Shown here: piece after piece, positions 1 through 11,679 of the stretch | Numbering within the stretch: the stretch's first letter is position 1 | Layout: every line of letters starts with the position of its first letter | Assembly: GCF_036370855.1 (NCBI RefSeq) | Contig: NC_088099.1 | Span: forward strand, 30,152,501 to 30,216,500 | Length of the DNA: 64,000 nt | DNA from: Dromaius novaehollandiae | Taxonomy: Eukaryota; Chordata; Aves; Casuariiformes; Dromaiidae | Direction: 5' to 3' | Position numbers and translations under genes: made by a program | The notes under the pieces: generated by a model | Seen by the model: only the letters and a program-made list of their open reading frames with translations | The model's database searches: none | Told to the model about the DNA's origin: nothing

Positions 1-726
1 CCTGAACGCCATGTAAATACAGAAAACGAGCCAAGAAAGGAGGTGATAAACATCAGAGTAGAAAGAGCCTTGCACCTGGAGCACAGCAGCAAAGAAACCA
101 GAGCTGGGGCAGGCAGTGGCCATCGCAGGCCTCCGTTGCGCAGCCCTGGTGTTGTGGGAAGCAGGGCTGCACGGTCGCATCTTGGCCACGTCGCACCAAC
201 TTCCCCGTGGCAGAGAGGCAATTAGGCCTTTGGGGCATTTTTTTTCGGCTGACGCAGCTTTGTCAGAACATGCCACTTTGCACTAGTCAGAATTTCCTGT
301 GAAAATGTTATATTTCAATGGACTTTAAGGAACTATAGGCAGGGCTTCACTGCATCCTGGGGGTAATTTCTGGCCATCCTACCTTAATACTGATGGGGAT
401 GGGACGTGTTTCAGGCATGTGTAACCCCTGATGGCGCTGCCGCATTCAGGGCAGCTGGGATTTTGGCAGAGCAGCGGGGAGCCCTGAGCGCTGCAGCTCC
501 CAGGCTCTGCGCCCCTCAGCTGAGCAGCGCGTCCTCGCCGCTGCTCCCCACCAAGGCTGCAAAGGGGGCCAGGAGCACACACACCACATGGAAGCTGCGT
601 GGCCTCAGAGTGCTGAGTTCCTGTGTTTAAATCTTTTTAAAGCAAAAAGTCTGCTTTTTAATATATTTTTCTTTCCATGAGAAATGCGAGTACTCTGTGG
701 CTAATTATGAAAGAGGATGTTTGCAG

Positions 727-741
727 CCCCCCCCCCCCCCC
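727..741. repeat. Poly(C) run, 15 bases
   Basis: C15 homopolymer on the plus strand. Confidence 0.95.
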
Positions 742-1539
742 ATATAGATTTTGGAATTTCCCATTAAACAAAATTTCCAACTTTTTTGCCACTTTGAACT
801 CAAATCTTTGGAAATAGAGACTGAACATAGAGTTTACAAACCATGGGGCAGGGAAGGATCTCGTGATGTCATCCCGACTAAAGGCCGTCTGTCCTGAGAG
901 AGCCCAGAGATCGCAGCCAGCTCACAGCCAGCCGGTGTTTAGTCTGCTCCTAATGACCTCAAATGCTGGCTGCCCTTCGGCCTGCCCATGCAGGCTGTTA
1001 CCATGTTGAACAACTCACAGAGGGGTTTCCTCGTGGCGAACCTGCATTTTCCTTCATGCATTTGAACTCTGTTGCTACTTGACCTACTGCCCACAGTTAC
1101 AGTTAAGAGATTTTTTTTTTCCCTCTTTGCAGCTTCTCCATATTCCAAGATTATCATCTGATCTCCCCTTAATGGTCTTTGTCGCTAGCCCTGAACAACT
1201 GTCATTCTTTCCACCTGTCCTCATCGGTTGTGTTTGAAAGGCTTCAGCTTATGCTGTTGGCCAAAACAAGCCACGGCAATCCTTGGAAACTGTAGCAGAG
1301 TTGAAAAGAAAGGCAAGGCCACTCTTGCAGACCCCGCTGCTGTTGGTACAGTGCAGGGTGATGTTTGCCGCCTTCTGGCACAGCAAGACACTATTGACTC
1401 TTCTTAGGTTTGTGATTCACTCTGACTGCTTGAGCCGCTTTGGCTAACTGCTCTGCACAGCTCTTCCCCATTAGATATCTGTACAGTTAATTACTCCTGT
1501 TTAAGTGTTCCCACGAAAAAGGATCCTGTTTTTTCAGAA

Positions 1540-1900
1540 AATTTATTCAATCTGTCAAGAGCAGTTTGAATTCTAAGTCAGTCCAGCTGCACACTTGCAG
1601 CCTCATGTAGCATGGTAAAGTTGCAGACTTAATAAGCATATATATTTTAGTCCATCATCTAGGCTATCATTTAAAATCCTGAGTAGGACTAGACATAGGT
1701 CCCTATGGCATCCTGCTCAGCACCTCCTAGGGAGCCACATGGTAACTGCTGTGTCTTTCAAGCCAGTTTTGCACCAACTCTGTACTTAAATTTAGACAAT
1801 CCCTACTTTGCTAATGTCATTTGAGGCAATGTCAAAAGCCTTACTAAAATCAAGACATATGATATTTACTGCATCTTCTCCATTTTCAAGGGCTACCATA
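1540..1900 (-). mobile_element. Decayed CR1/L3-like LINE fragment (reverse-transcriptase core)
   Basis: On the minus strand, 1890-1800 translates as ENGEDAVNIICLDFSKAFDI, the first catalytic block of CR1-clade reverse transcriptase (DFSKAFD, with the metal-binding Asp). It continues with NWLER and, after frame changes, a stretch aligning to GVPQGSVLGPVLFN and then NDLDDG (nucleotides CTAGATGATGGA), and a decayed version of the FADD block. Block order and spacing fit a real RT fragment. Stops and indels show it is inactive. Alignment is by eye to the recalled family consensus. Confidence 0.8.
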
Positions 1901-4201
1901 GGGAAAAAAACAAACCAAAACAAAACATTGTTTTGGCATAATTCAACCTTGACAAATACATGTTGGCTCCTACCCTGTCCTCATTATTTTCCAGTTGCTT
2001 TGAAATAGTTTGATTCCTCCCACCCCCTTGGAAGTAGGGAATGGCAGGGGTCGCCCAGCTCCTCCTTCCTCCTTTTGTAGCGGTAGGTGCCACCTTTGCC
2101 ACTTTTGCAGGCTTTGGCCTTGCTGCCTGTCTGCCCAGGTTGCAGGACGGCAGCTGGCCTTGCTGAGCACTCCGCGGTCCACGCCAAGGCCTTGGGCCTC
2201 CAATAACCAAACTCAGGATTGGTTAAGGAAAGGGATGAGGATGGAGGGTGCTGAGCCACTGGTTGGAGCTGTGTCCCCGGCTGCTAACCTGTGGGAAAGC
2301 CAGGGTCCGGGAAGGGAAAGGACGGGTACTCATCAAAGGCTTGCCTCAGTATGGAGGGAGCCAGGATGGGCATTTGGGTGTGGAGTGGGGCAAAGGCTCC
2401 CATGCCACACTGGAGAGCCAGGGTAGTCAAAGATAAGCTGGAGCCGAGAGTGCTTCTGGCAGTCCTTTTGGATACCGAGGATGAATTTCATCTGGACCAG
2501 CCAGTTTGAAGCAATGTAACATAGCTATATGTTTTCCAGCTTGCTCTTCTCCCATGCCACTTTGAGAAGGACTTCTTCGTCATCTGATGGTGGCTACAGA
2601 GAAGACTAAAACAGCCAAGTACTGAATATTTTGGCCTTTTTCAGCCAGCATTTGTTTTGCTGGGTTTCTTTAGAACTGGAAGAAAAAGAGATTGTTCTAG
2701 TCCAGGAGTATTCAGCCTGCCAAGACGGTCATGAGGAGAGGGTATTTCATCAGGTATCAGCATAAAACAATAAGTAAAGAAGAAGCCCTGCCTCGTTTAA
2801 GAGCCCTTACCCTGCAATTATTGTCTTAATGAGCACACTACATGCAGCTCACAATGTTTATAATTTCTCTTTGATTACTGCAGGAAGACAATTAACTCAG
2901 TTATTTAAAAATACAATCCATACTATAGAGCATAAGAGAAGAATGGAGTCACAAGTGTGCACAAGTTATTCATCAGAGCATTTAATATGCTCAAATTAAT
3001 AATTTTAGTACTGCCAAGATGTGTTGCTCAAGCAAGAAATGCAGTGGTGATGAGTGTTAGAGGAGTTGTTCCCAATATAACAGTCATATGTTCCTACTGC
3101 TAATGTATTGGAGGCACATATGGCAAAGGAAATGAAGAAAAGATGGCCATCATAATTTGATCTGTCTGACCTGGTATCCACAGCTCATTTCATGCATTTG
3201 TCCATGAAATACATTTCTAGCTCTTCTAGAACAGGACAAGTATTGCAAAGCACAGACACAGGAATTAGCCAAACTACATAGCAATCAAGGCTCAGCAAGG
3301 ACTGTCAAAATTCTTATTGAAAAATTGAAAGCAAAAATTTCTTTGTAAAAATCTATTGTATTTCTCTCCAGGATTTTTGAACCAAATACTGTATAGCAGT
3401 AGCAAAAATGTGAAGACACTTAAAGAAAAGAGGAATTACCCTTTAAACTGTTCTGTGACCAGTCTCCAGTTCTTGTTGGGAACCCCATATTGCCTGTGTT
3501 AAAAATCTGCCTCTATTCCATAGATGTTACAGATCAAATTGCTGAACTCAACCCTGTCGACTTCAACAGTGCTGCAGTGGGATGAAGGACCAGTAGGTTG
3601 AGTCTTAATGAATGTCTCTCTTAAAGCCAGTCCCTGGAAGCACACCAAGTTTTCACTATCTGAAAATCAGATGTCTGTGTCTAAGGCTCCCTCATGGTTC
3701 CCTTTATAGTCCTGGAGAGCAAAGTGCAGCTCCGGGTGGAAGGACCTGCCCAAAATAGGGGCAGAAGCCAATTTTCGACCAATCTGTGAATCTGGTGATG
3801 CTGGAGAGAATCTGCTGCACATCCCTCTCGGCAGGGTTTTCCTGAGGATTTTTACATTCAAAATGGATCTTCTTCTGCCAGAATGTTTTCCCCTAGAACT
3901 AATAAAACCAAATTAGACTCTTCCCCAGCTCAGGAATGAATTTGGTCTGATTATGTGTATCATGGCTATAATAAACAGTTTATATGTGGGCAAAAGCTGT
4001 GTTTAAGTATGGCTGAATCCTGTTTGGTTTACTGTGAACCTAAACAATTTATAAATGGATGAAGTAAGTTAATTTAAATTCTTTCTTCCATTTCCTATGG
4101 CTTTGTTAAGATTAGTTACTTAAAAGCAACCATTCCAGAAATGATCTCAAGACAAGCAAATTAATGAATGTTAACATTCCTACATTAAAATGAAATCATC
4201 T

Positions 4202-4222
4202 CCCCCCCCCCCCCCCCCCCCC
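4202..4222. repeat. Poly(C) run, 21 bases
   Basis: C21 homopolymer on the plus strand; its length may be unreliable. Confidence 0.95.
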
Positions 4223-6202
4223 AATTAATAATGCTTACATGTCCTTTCCAGAAGTACTTGGGCTAAACAACCTGCTGCATAATGGGAAGTGTAGTTAATA
4301 CCTTAAAACACATGAGCATCTCACTCTACCATTGAAAGTATTACAAGAAAAATTGCAGCCTAATGCCCTGCAAGTTGCTTTTGCAAACTCCTCCACACTA
4401 GCGATGCTGAAGTCTTGGTGATGTTGTCATGTTGCAGCCGTATCGCTTCTGCCTGTCACCTGGGGATTAGCTGAACAAAAGGAGCTCTGTCTTCCGATGG
4501 GCTGAGTAAATCTGTGTAAAAGTGTGCAAGGCTTAACAACTGGAAAAGCAGGAGTCCTAGTATGACATTTCTGTCCTGTTCAAAACCTTTTAGAAAAATA
4601 AAGGCCTGGCTTGCTTTCTTCTGCCTCCACGAATACACCAAGGATGATAGGGAGGGAGTAGCTTAGTTGAAGAGAATCGCTACGCTGCCTTTAATTTCAC
4701 CACAGGGGGAAAACTTGCCTTTTCAGAAATGAGGCTGGATTCAAATATCAGCCACTCCCCTCCTGCCCTTGCCAAGCACCTGTGCTGTGAATGGGCTGCT
4801 CAGGAATACGCTGACTGTTAACCCATGTGCCACGAGTTATCCTTCGCCTGGATGGCAGCACTGGGCAGCATTTCTTGGGGGCCTGAGCAGCTGTTCCTTG
4901 TGTTTTCTTTTACTGAAGTCTTCTGAGAGCTTTCAGTTCAGGTTTGTTATTTATAGGACGAAACACTGTTTTTGTCATTCCAGACAGTCACATATCCTGT
5001 ACAAAAGGCTTTGCTCTTTCAGAAAATGGCATTTTACTTCGCTTCTCAAATGCAATGATTCATGGAGGTAGTCCTGAGTAGGCCTTGTATTTCCATGTTA
5101 ATCTTTGAAGTGGTGCCTGTTGCCACTCCTGAGTCTGGGGAGGCATTTCTGAAACATTGCCAAATGAGGTAGCCCCAGTTTAATAGCACTGTTTTTTCTA
5201 ATCTTATAATACTGGGTAACCATAGTGTAGACAACCTTGCTAGATTAGTACAGAAATCCTCTAAGCATTCACATGCATTTATAAGGGAGTTAGTACATAA
5301 AGACCAGCCTCTGTGTGCTCTGTATTTGCAGCCGTTGACAGATGGGCAGGTATTTGTCTCAAAGGAAGTTCATGCCTTCTTCTGTTTGAGAAATGGAAAG
5401 ATAGTTTTCACCTTCAAGGAAAAGCATGAATTAGATGTAATCATTATCATTTGTAAAACATTTTCTAACCTTAAATGGTCTCCTGAAAGGTTAAAGCATG
5501 AAGATGTCGGCATATTTATGAAAGAAGTCAGTTTTAGTAAGTGTATTTCTGGAATTCTTTGTATGAGATCGAAAGTGCCAGGTTCGGGCTTTGTAAGAAG
5601 GTGGGGTAAAGCGCTCCACTTCTGTGGCTTAGCCTATAGCTCTGCTAATAAATACATCTGATGCCCCACAGCTGTTTAGATTATCCTAAATAACAAACTG
5701 CCTTGAACACTTCACACAGTCAGACCATGCCTGAGGTGATGTGCTCAAACCCGGACATTTCAGAGGTCATTTCATTAAGCTGACACTGAGCTGCTAGGTG
5801 CAATACAGCAAACGTGGTTGCGTCTGGGCTGTAAATGCTACAGGCGCATTTACAGTCATGGACCGATGGGTGGGATCCCTGTGCAGGTGAGCGCTAAGGG
5901 TGTCCGGGTGGGGGTGGGGGGATGGGGATTAATGCAGGCCATCAATGCAGGTGACAAGTCTGCAGCAGCTTCACCCTGGGTAGTGCCAGGAAGGGGCGAT
6001 TCGATCTTCTTGTTCAGGAAAACAAAAGAGAGAGCTGACAGGAGGAGACAGCCCCAGTCTGGGAAGATGCACAAAGCTACGAAGCCTGATGTGAGCCCTG
6101 ATTGCCATCTCCATGCAATTTGGTTAGAAATATAGAAGATGTTTATTTCTTTTAGGCTTTTATTTTCTCTAGATTGCTTTTCGTCCAAATAAATAAAGCT
6201 AT

Positions 6203-6262
6203 GATGTATTAAACAGGTGTACAGTGTGTTAAACAGTTAGATGGTGTGTTAAACAGTTATCC
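6203..6262. repeat. 20-bp tandem repeat, three copies
   Basis: Three consecutive 20-base units share GTRTTAAACAG: 6203-6222, 6223-6242 and 6243-6262. The second and third share GTGTGTTAAACAGTTA; the first is diverged. Confidence 0.85.
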
Positions 6263-7310
6263 TTGGCCACAGTCTCTCCAGGAGGACCCAAACCCCAAGG
6301 CAATACCTCACTTTTACGCAGCTGGGCGTGCATAACCCAGATTTAGTCACTGGCATGGAGAAAGAGTGAGGAGTGAATTTGCTTTTGTTTCTTCCTCCCC
6401 AGCACTTCTTGCTGTGAGGGAAGAGCAAGAAGGAGAATGTTTTCAGCCAGAAGTGGCCCCTCCCGTGATGCTCAGGAGATGGCTAAATCTGAGAAGAACT
6501 ATGAGGGATCTTTGCTCTACATGGCTTAAAATGGCAGCATCTTTGAGAAGGAGAAATTTCAGCAGTGAGAGGTTAATTGTGCCTTCCTGATCAGATGACC
6601 ATTTTATTTTATTTTTTTAAAGAATTTAGCTAGGTAAATGCAACTGTCTGAAGAACTTGCTTTGTCACCATTATAACTGAGCAAATAATTCACAGCAGTT
6701 AATTCAAGAGCTGCCTTTTGCCAGTCCCTCTTCATGAACTGATTAGCATGGTGCTTAAAGCATTCATTATTCAGGAGTTTTAAATGTATTTCCTGGGCTC
6801 AGGCATCCCAAGAGCCTCTCGATTTGGCCATATTTCGACAAACCACTGACTTCTTTGTCCTCAGCGTTATACACGTGAGCAGGGACATTCAGATCCCTGA
6901 GATTAAAAAATAGGTGACAGCCACCAGTAGGTCAAGGCACTGCAAGGGACCAGGCTCCAGAGAGCTGGACTGGGACACCTGCGGGCTCAGGCTGGCCGGG
7001 TTGTGTGGGTCGCTCAGGGAATTTCTCAGGAAGATGCAGGTGCCTGAAAAACACCAAAATGCTGCTGTGAGGTGCATCACTTGTGTCTAAGCTGTTTGCT
7101 GGGGTGAGGCTGGACTTTTTGGCAATGACCAGCATGAGCCGTCTGAACATGCACGCAGAGTGCACCCACTTGCAGGACTGTTTGCCAAGTAGTAAGCAGC
7201 ATGAACCCAGCCAAACTGCGTTCATGAGCAGCACGCAGGCAGTTTGGAACAGAATTTACTCCAGCTTGTTTGTAGCCAGAGGGAAAAATTGCCATAGGCA
7301 GCATTTTATT

Positions 7311-7360
7311 AAAACAAACAAACAAACAAACAAAAAAAACAAAACAAAAAAAAAAAACAA
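7311..7360. repeat. (CAAA)n simple repeat
   Basis: AAACAAACAAACAAACAAAC followed by A-rich sequence to about 7360. Confidence 0.9.
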
Positions 7361-9311
7361 GAAAGAGAGTGAGAAAGAGCTAGGGATCAGGAAATAACTT
7401 CATCAGTGTCCCCTGGAACGAAAACAAGCCCTCGGGTCCCAGCACAGCTGGCTTGACAAGAAGACAATATTGCAGGTGCTCTACATATGGCCCAGTTTGT
7501 TTCCAGGAACATTCAGACTAGAGAAGTCCTAATGCCCCTGCCCTCCAGGAGCTGTGTCATAGGTTTGTTTTTTTTTCTTTTTCTTCTATTATTTATGTCT
7601 TGTCTGGTAGCAGTTAGGAGTATCCTAGTAGAGCTGTAAGCACAGAGGCAGGCTGCACTGGGCCATTTTGCTATCCAGTTTAGACATCCGTGTGGTTCAG
7701 CAGTAGCTGCATGGCCTGTCTTCTGCAGAACGCCGCTGGAGCCTCTTTGCTGTGCACTGCCATGATAAAATAGTGAGTGACATGCTAATTAAGGGCTGTT
7801 TACAGAAGGTTTTTTGATACTATATTTAGCCTAGGAAAGGTGGGCAAAAGCTTTAACTGATAAACAAATGTTAAAATGCTATCATGTACTTCAGTTCAAG
7901 CCTGAAAGGTCTCCGGAGTTCACCTGACATTGTAAAAGATGTCAGGGCTTGAAGAGCATTGCCACAGTGCAGCCAGCAGCATGGCCTGGTGAAGGGTAGC
8001 TGGTGCTGACAGCGCATCAGCAAATGTGGGTGCTGGAAGCACGATCATGGGCTTTCCTGGGGAATGCTGCCCCCCGCCCCCCCCCCAAGGTGTGGGCAGT
8101 GAGGTTTTGTAGGCCCATAGGGACACGGAGAGCTCAGTTTTGTAGCAGGCCTTCACTGAAGGAAGAGCAGCGAATGCCACGCTACACTGTTAAAGCTTTA
8201 TGGGGAAGAAGGAGCGCTGTTAACCTGCAGCTGTCTGCCCGGGTGTGCCCCTAGGCAGGGCCTTTTTCGAAAAAGCCATATTTTTGCCAGTTTTGGAGTG
8301 GAGGTGGCTGCCGTACTTTGGCCCACACTTGACATTGGCCACGTGTGTTGCACAGGTCTGAGCACCAAGTGCCCAGTGAGGGCGTGATGTTTTTGGCATT
8401 GAGGATATTTAAAATTCACCAAAGTCTTGAGCAAGCTGATCTAAGCTGCTAATCTTGAGCTGGAGCCCAGACCAGATGACCAGAGAGCCTGCCAGCTGGA
8501 CCAGAGGCCCCTTCCACCCCCAGTTATTCTGCTTGACTGGCCTCCTTACAAACTGAGGCACCTGCATGCCTATTTGGGGAATTCCCACTTGGATATGCAA
8601 AAAGAGATACTCAGCTCAGCCAAGCATGACTATTAGTGGAGTTTTTGGCACCAAAATAGACTAACTGAGAAAAATGGTGCTGCTTGGAGAGTCTCAGATG
8701 CTCAAGTCAGGTGAGGACTGTAGTGTGTGTGAAGGCTTAGATACAGCCTAAGTTACACTTGAGGGGATCTTTTTTTTGTACAGGGAGGTATCTAGCTCTT
8801 TGTTCATGTGGTGCTTGTGCTCACTGCATGTCTTCCATGGAAGAGGTATTTGTTTAAAAGGGGGAACGCTCTGGGTCCAGAACAGTAGCTGGAAGGCAAA
8901 TTAATCATACCGTCCTGTGTGACACAGATTTAGTGGGTTGTCTTCTGGCTCATTTTAATGCTAGCATCAAAGCACCTGAGGTTTAACTAAGACTTTGCCT
9001 GAACTCAGAACTAAGCAAGCTAAAAGGAAGAGAGCATCAGCTGTAACCTCCCAGCTCCCGCTCCCCTTGCGGAGGCCAGTGAAGGTGTCACACCTGGCAG
9101 GTTTGGATATCCTTCCCAGAGGTGTCTATTCAAAGGCAGGACTGAGGCTGTTTGGCCGGAAACGCTGAGCATGACATTCAGACTGCTGGTGGGAAGGACT
9201 GGGTCTGAATCATTTTAGGGTTGGGATCATTTTCGGAAGAGCCCCCTCCCTATTCTGGCTGCCCTGCAGATGATAGATAAGCCACAGCTAAGAAACTCAA
9301 GTCGATGTTAT

Positions 9312-9317
9312 TTTATT
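9312..9317 (-). terminator. TGFBR2: Candidate distal polyadenylation signal AATAAA
   Basis: The plus strand TTTATT is AATAAA in the transcript. Another A-rich stretch lies just upstream and cleavage would fall near 9290-9300. The downstream sequence contains GCTGTGG, a modest GU-rich element. This is the last canonical signal before the composition changes to ordinary intergenic DNA. Confidence 0.6.
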
Positions 9318-9627
9318 TGCTCTAATAAACATTTGATTTTATACAAAAACACTGTTTACAAAGCAAGTTAAGTGCTTGAAACATTTGATAAACAAGAGTA
9401 TATATTGTTCACATTCCTATTTCATACATGATGTACAGGTGGAGTATTCCTTAAAAGAACAAAAATTTTCCTTTACATGTAGTAGTAAAAAAAAAGGAAA
9501 ATGTCAGTATTGTCAGGACCTACTGGACTTTATTCCTTGACCTTCGACGTGGAACGAGGGAGAAGCCACCACGAAACCTCCTTCTCCTTTGCAGGCTGTG
9601 ACAAGGCGGCGGTGCAGTGCCGCGGGC

Positions 9628-9728
9628 CGGCGCTGGGGGGCAGCGGGCGCCGGCGCTGGGGGGGCAGCGGGCGCCGGCGCTGGGGGGCAGCGGGCGCCGG
9701 CGCTGGGGGGCAGCGGGCGCCGGCGCTG
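9628..9728. repeat. GC-rich 23-bp minisatellite, about 4.3 copies
   Basis: The unit begins CGGCGCTGGGGGGCAGCGGG and closes with CGC. Copies run at 9628-9650, 9651-9674 (one extra G), 9675-9697 and 9698-9720, with a partial fifth to 9728. Copies are otherwise identical, which suggests recent expansion or homogenisation. Each plus-strand unit has a run of six or seven G and a GGG, so G-quadruplex formation on that strand is plausible; the TGFBR2 transcript would carry the C-rich complement. It sits inside the predicted 3' UTR, flanked by AT-rich sequence. Confidence 0.95.
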
Positions 9729-10179
9729 CGCCCTCCCCGCTCCCACCTCCCACCCGCAGCGCCGCAGGTCGCGTTTTCTTTTTTCTTTTTCTTTTTTTTC
9801 AAATTCCCCCTACAAAATTTGACATAGGGCCCTCCGAATTCGACTGCAGTCATTGAGGTTTTGCACCGCTTCGTTTAAATATTTCTCAGTAATTTAGTTA
9901 ACCCCCCCCAGCAAATACAAAACTTTTAAATAAAATATTTTTCATCATAAATCTTAACTCCTATTTGAATAAACATGATTTCTATTGATTTACAAGGCCA
10001 CGTCTTCTAGAAATATTAATGTTTATCCGTCAAAGGCTTTCAATAAATTGCATCGGATATATATTTATCTATGCAGAATTGCTTTGTGCTGGCTGAATTT
10101 CTAATTTCTGAGGCCCACTTACACACACTGGTGAAGAAAAAAAAAAAGCAAAAAACACCTGAGGACAACATTGGTAGCA

Positions 10180-10185
10180 TTTATT
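10180..10185 (-). terminator. TGFBR2: Candidate proximal polyadenylation signal AATAAA
   Basis: The plus strand TTTATT at 10180-10185 reads AATAAA in the transcript. About 30-45 bases downstream in transcript direction is a strong U-rich element (the A-run at 10137-10147). Use of this site would give a UTR of roughly 1.35 kb that lacks the minisatellite. Its use is inference. Confidence 0.4.
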
Positions 10186-11126
10186 AAACACAGTGTTGTC
10201 ATTTATGTAAGTCCAATGTGATATCAACAGTGTCTCTAAACTAATCACTGCTAATCACTGGCTAGCTGAGGGCACTCCTGTATGCGAGCAGTCCTGCGGG
10301 CAGGCCATGCCATTAGCTAATGTTATGGAGGTCTCCCCCACCACTAAGGTCCTCCGGCAAAAATCAAGGCACTGGATGTTGTTTCTTACTTTTTTCTGGA
10401 TGGCACGGCACAGAGTCAGGATGTGGCACGTCAAGCAATTAGACATGCTGTACAGGAGGAAAAAATATGTTTGTTCAAACAGCAGTACAATCAAGGTAAA
10501 GGGAAGAATAAAAAGCACCGCCTCTATGCAGAATGCACCGCAAATATAAAACACCTGTTTGGATCATTGCTGGCCATCCCTGGTTTTGTATGGTTTAGAG
10601 GTGGGGATGTGAGGAGGGGAAAACTCATCCTGCCGATATCTTGCAACCTGCTTGCAAGCAGTGTAAATTCAAAGCAATAAACATATAACGCCAATGACCT
10701 CTGTATAGAAACAAATGCGCGGGATGGACCAAACCTCCTAGCACTCCTATTCGGGGATATTGTGAGGACTTTGGGGTTAACATGAGGGAGCAATGGTAGT
10801 CTGACGAGCCTTCTCAATGTGCTGCAGGCAGGACTGCACAGTCACTCACAACTGCAACAGCCACATCTGCCTGTCTGCTGTGACGCTACTCCTGTAACTG
10901 CGGACTGCAGGGCCACAACCTGGTGTGTGCAGCATACACTTTGAAAGCCATCTTCTTATTGCATATTATTCCTACCTTTTTTGGCAGGGTGCTTAGTGCA
11001 CAACTGCTGGTGTCACGATAGGCCACTGTCTCCATTCTCTTTTCCCAAGGGGAAGGGCTTTCTAATGCACCGCTGATTTCCTGGAAGCACTTTAACTCTT
11101 TTTTTTCAGAGCATGGCTATTTATAG

Positions 11127-11144
11127 ATATATATATACACACAC

Positions 11145-11178
<34 letters not shown>
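11127..11178. repeat. (TA)n / (CA)n microsatellite in the 3' UTR
   Basis: An AT run, a short CA run and then (TA)15 at 11149-11178. In RNA the UA repeat is self-complementary and could fold into a hairpin. It is likely polymorphic. Confidence 0.95.
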
Positions 11179-11179
<1 letters not shown>

Positions 11180-11499
11180 CAATTTCATAGTTATATACAG
11201 GCGTTAATAAAGTGCATAATGTTATTAGCTATTCTCAAATCTTGTTTCCTGAGGAAGTGCTAACATACATAGCTCCTCCTGTGGCAAGATGCTGGCAGCC
11301 AATGCTATGGTATGACACCTACTTCCCAGCTTTCAATTCCCATGAATAGGTCTCCCCGTCTGGAGCCACAGCTTAAAGGGAGTAGTGACAGCCTCAGTCC
11401 TCCAGGAAGCAAGTCAAGGCACTGAGCGAGACTCTTTCCTTGGCCAAGGTGAACATGTTTGGGAGCAACTTCCCTCCGTTAGGGAGCTCTTGGCTGCCG

Positions 11500-11679
11500 C
11501 TACTTGTTGGTGGTCAGGGAGCCGTCTTCAGGGATCTTCTCCTCAGAGCAGCTCCGTCCTGAGAGTTTGTCGTGGTGCTTGAGCTCGCTGAAGCGCTCGG
11601 CGACGCATTGCGCAGTGAGCCGTGCCTCGGGGTCGTGGTCCCAGCACTCAATAAGAGTTTCACACACCATCTGGATGCC
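11500..11679 (-). CDS. TGFBR2: TGFBR2 exon 7 (coding part): end of kinase and C-terminal tail
   Basis: The coding part has 180 bases including the stop, the same as human. It starts [10 protein letters not shown] after a CACTGTAG acceptor and ends with TAG at 11502-11500. It carries the [16 protein letters not shown] segment with the conserved Arg of kinase subdomain XI, then a short Ser/Thr-rich tail ending EDGSLTTNK. The tail is the usual length for this receptor. This is the final exon: no donor follows and the sequence continues into an AT-rich 3' UTR. Confidence 0.97.
   Translation of the reverse strand, partial: GIQMVCETLIECWDHDPEARLTAQCVAERFSELKHHDKLSGRSCSEEKIPEDGSLTTNK

Larger units (their letters stand above)
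1..9290. other. Intergenic DNA downstream of TGFBR2
   Basis: I see no coding exon here. In mammals the next gene in this direction is GADL1, convergent with TGFBR2, but no glutamate-decarboxylase-like sequence is visible, so any such gene lies further left. Contents: a moderately GC-rich patch near 430-600, a C15 run (727-741), a LINE relic (1540-1900), a GC-rich patch at 2030-2500 whose overlapping open frames are composition artefacts, a C21 run (4202-4222), a short 20-bp tandem repeat (6203-6262) and a (CAAA)n tract (7311-7360). The 111-codon plus-strand frame at 5326-5661 has no recognisable domain. Confidence 0.8.
9295..11499 (-). other. TGFBR2: TGFBR2 3' untranslated region
   Basis: The UTR begins right after the TAG and is taken to end just past an AATAAA on the minus strand at 9317-9312. 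That gives about 2.2 kb, similar in scale to the mammalian UTR as I remember it. The far end (9300-9500) is AT-rich and unlike the mixed-composition DNA beyond it, which supports placing the end here. Inside lie a (TA)n tract (11127-11178), a possible proximal AATAAA (10185-10180), a GC-rich minisatellite (9628-9728), and a U-run in the transcript from an A-run at about 10137-10147 on the plus strand. The exact cleavage site cannot be read from the sequence alone. Confidence 0.7.

Noticed and set aside
2010..2500. Several overlapping open frames downstream of the gene
   Set aside because: Produced by moderate GC content on both strands; no family match and no conserved motif.
7311..7360. (CAAA)n and similar A-rich tracts as retroposon tails
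   Set aside because: No retroposed body or target-site duplication next to them; simple repeats explain them.
1..9290. Neighbouring convergent gene (GADL1 expected by mammalian synteny)
   Set aside because: No pyridoxal-dependent decarboxylase sequence is visible on the plus strand.
9501..9827. Plus-strand open frame through the minisatellite, preceded by an acceptor-like CTCCTTTGCAG at about 9583-9595
   Set aside because: The peptide is repeat-encoded Gly/Arg/Ala and lies antisense in the TGFBR2 3' UTR; no donor or upstream exon supports it.
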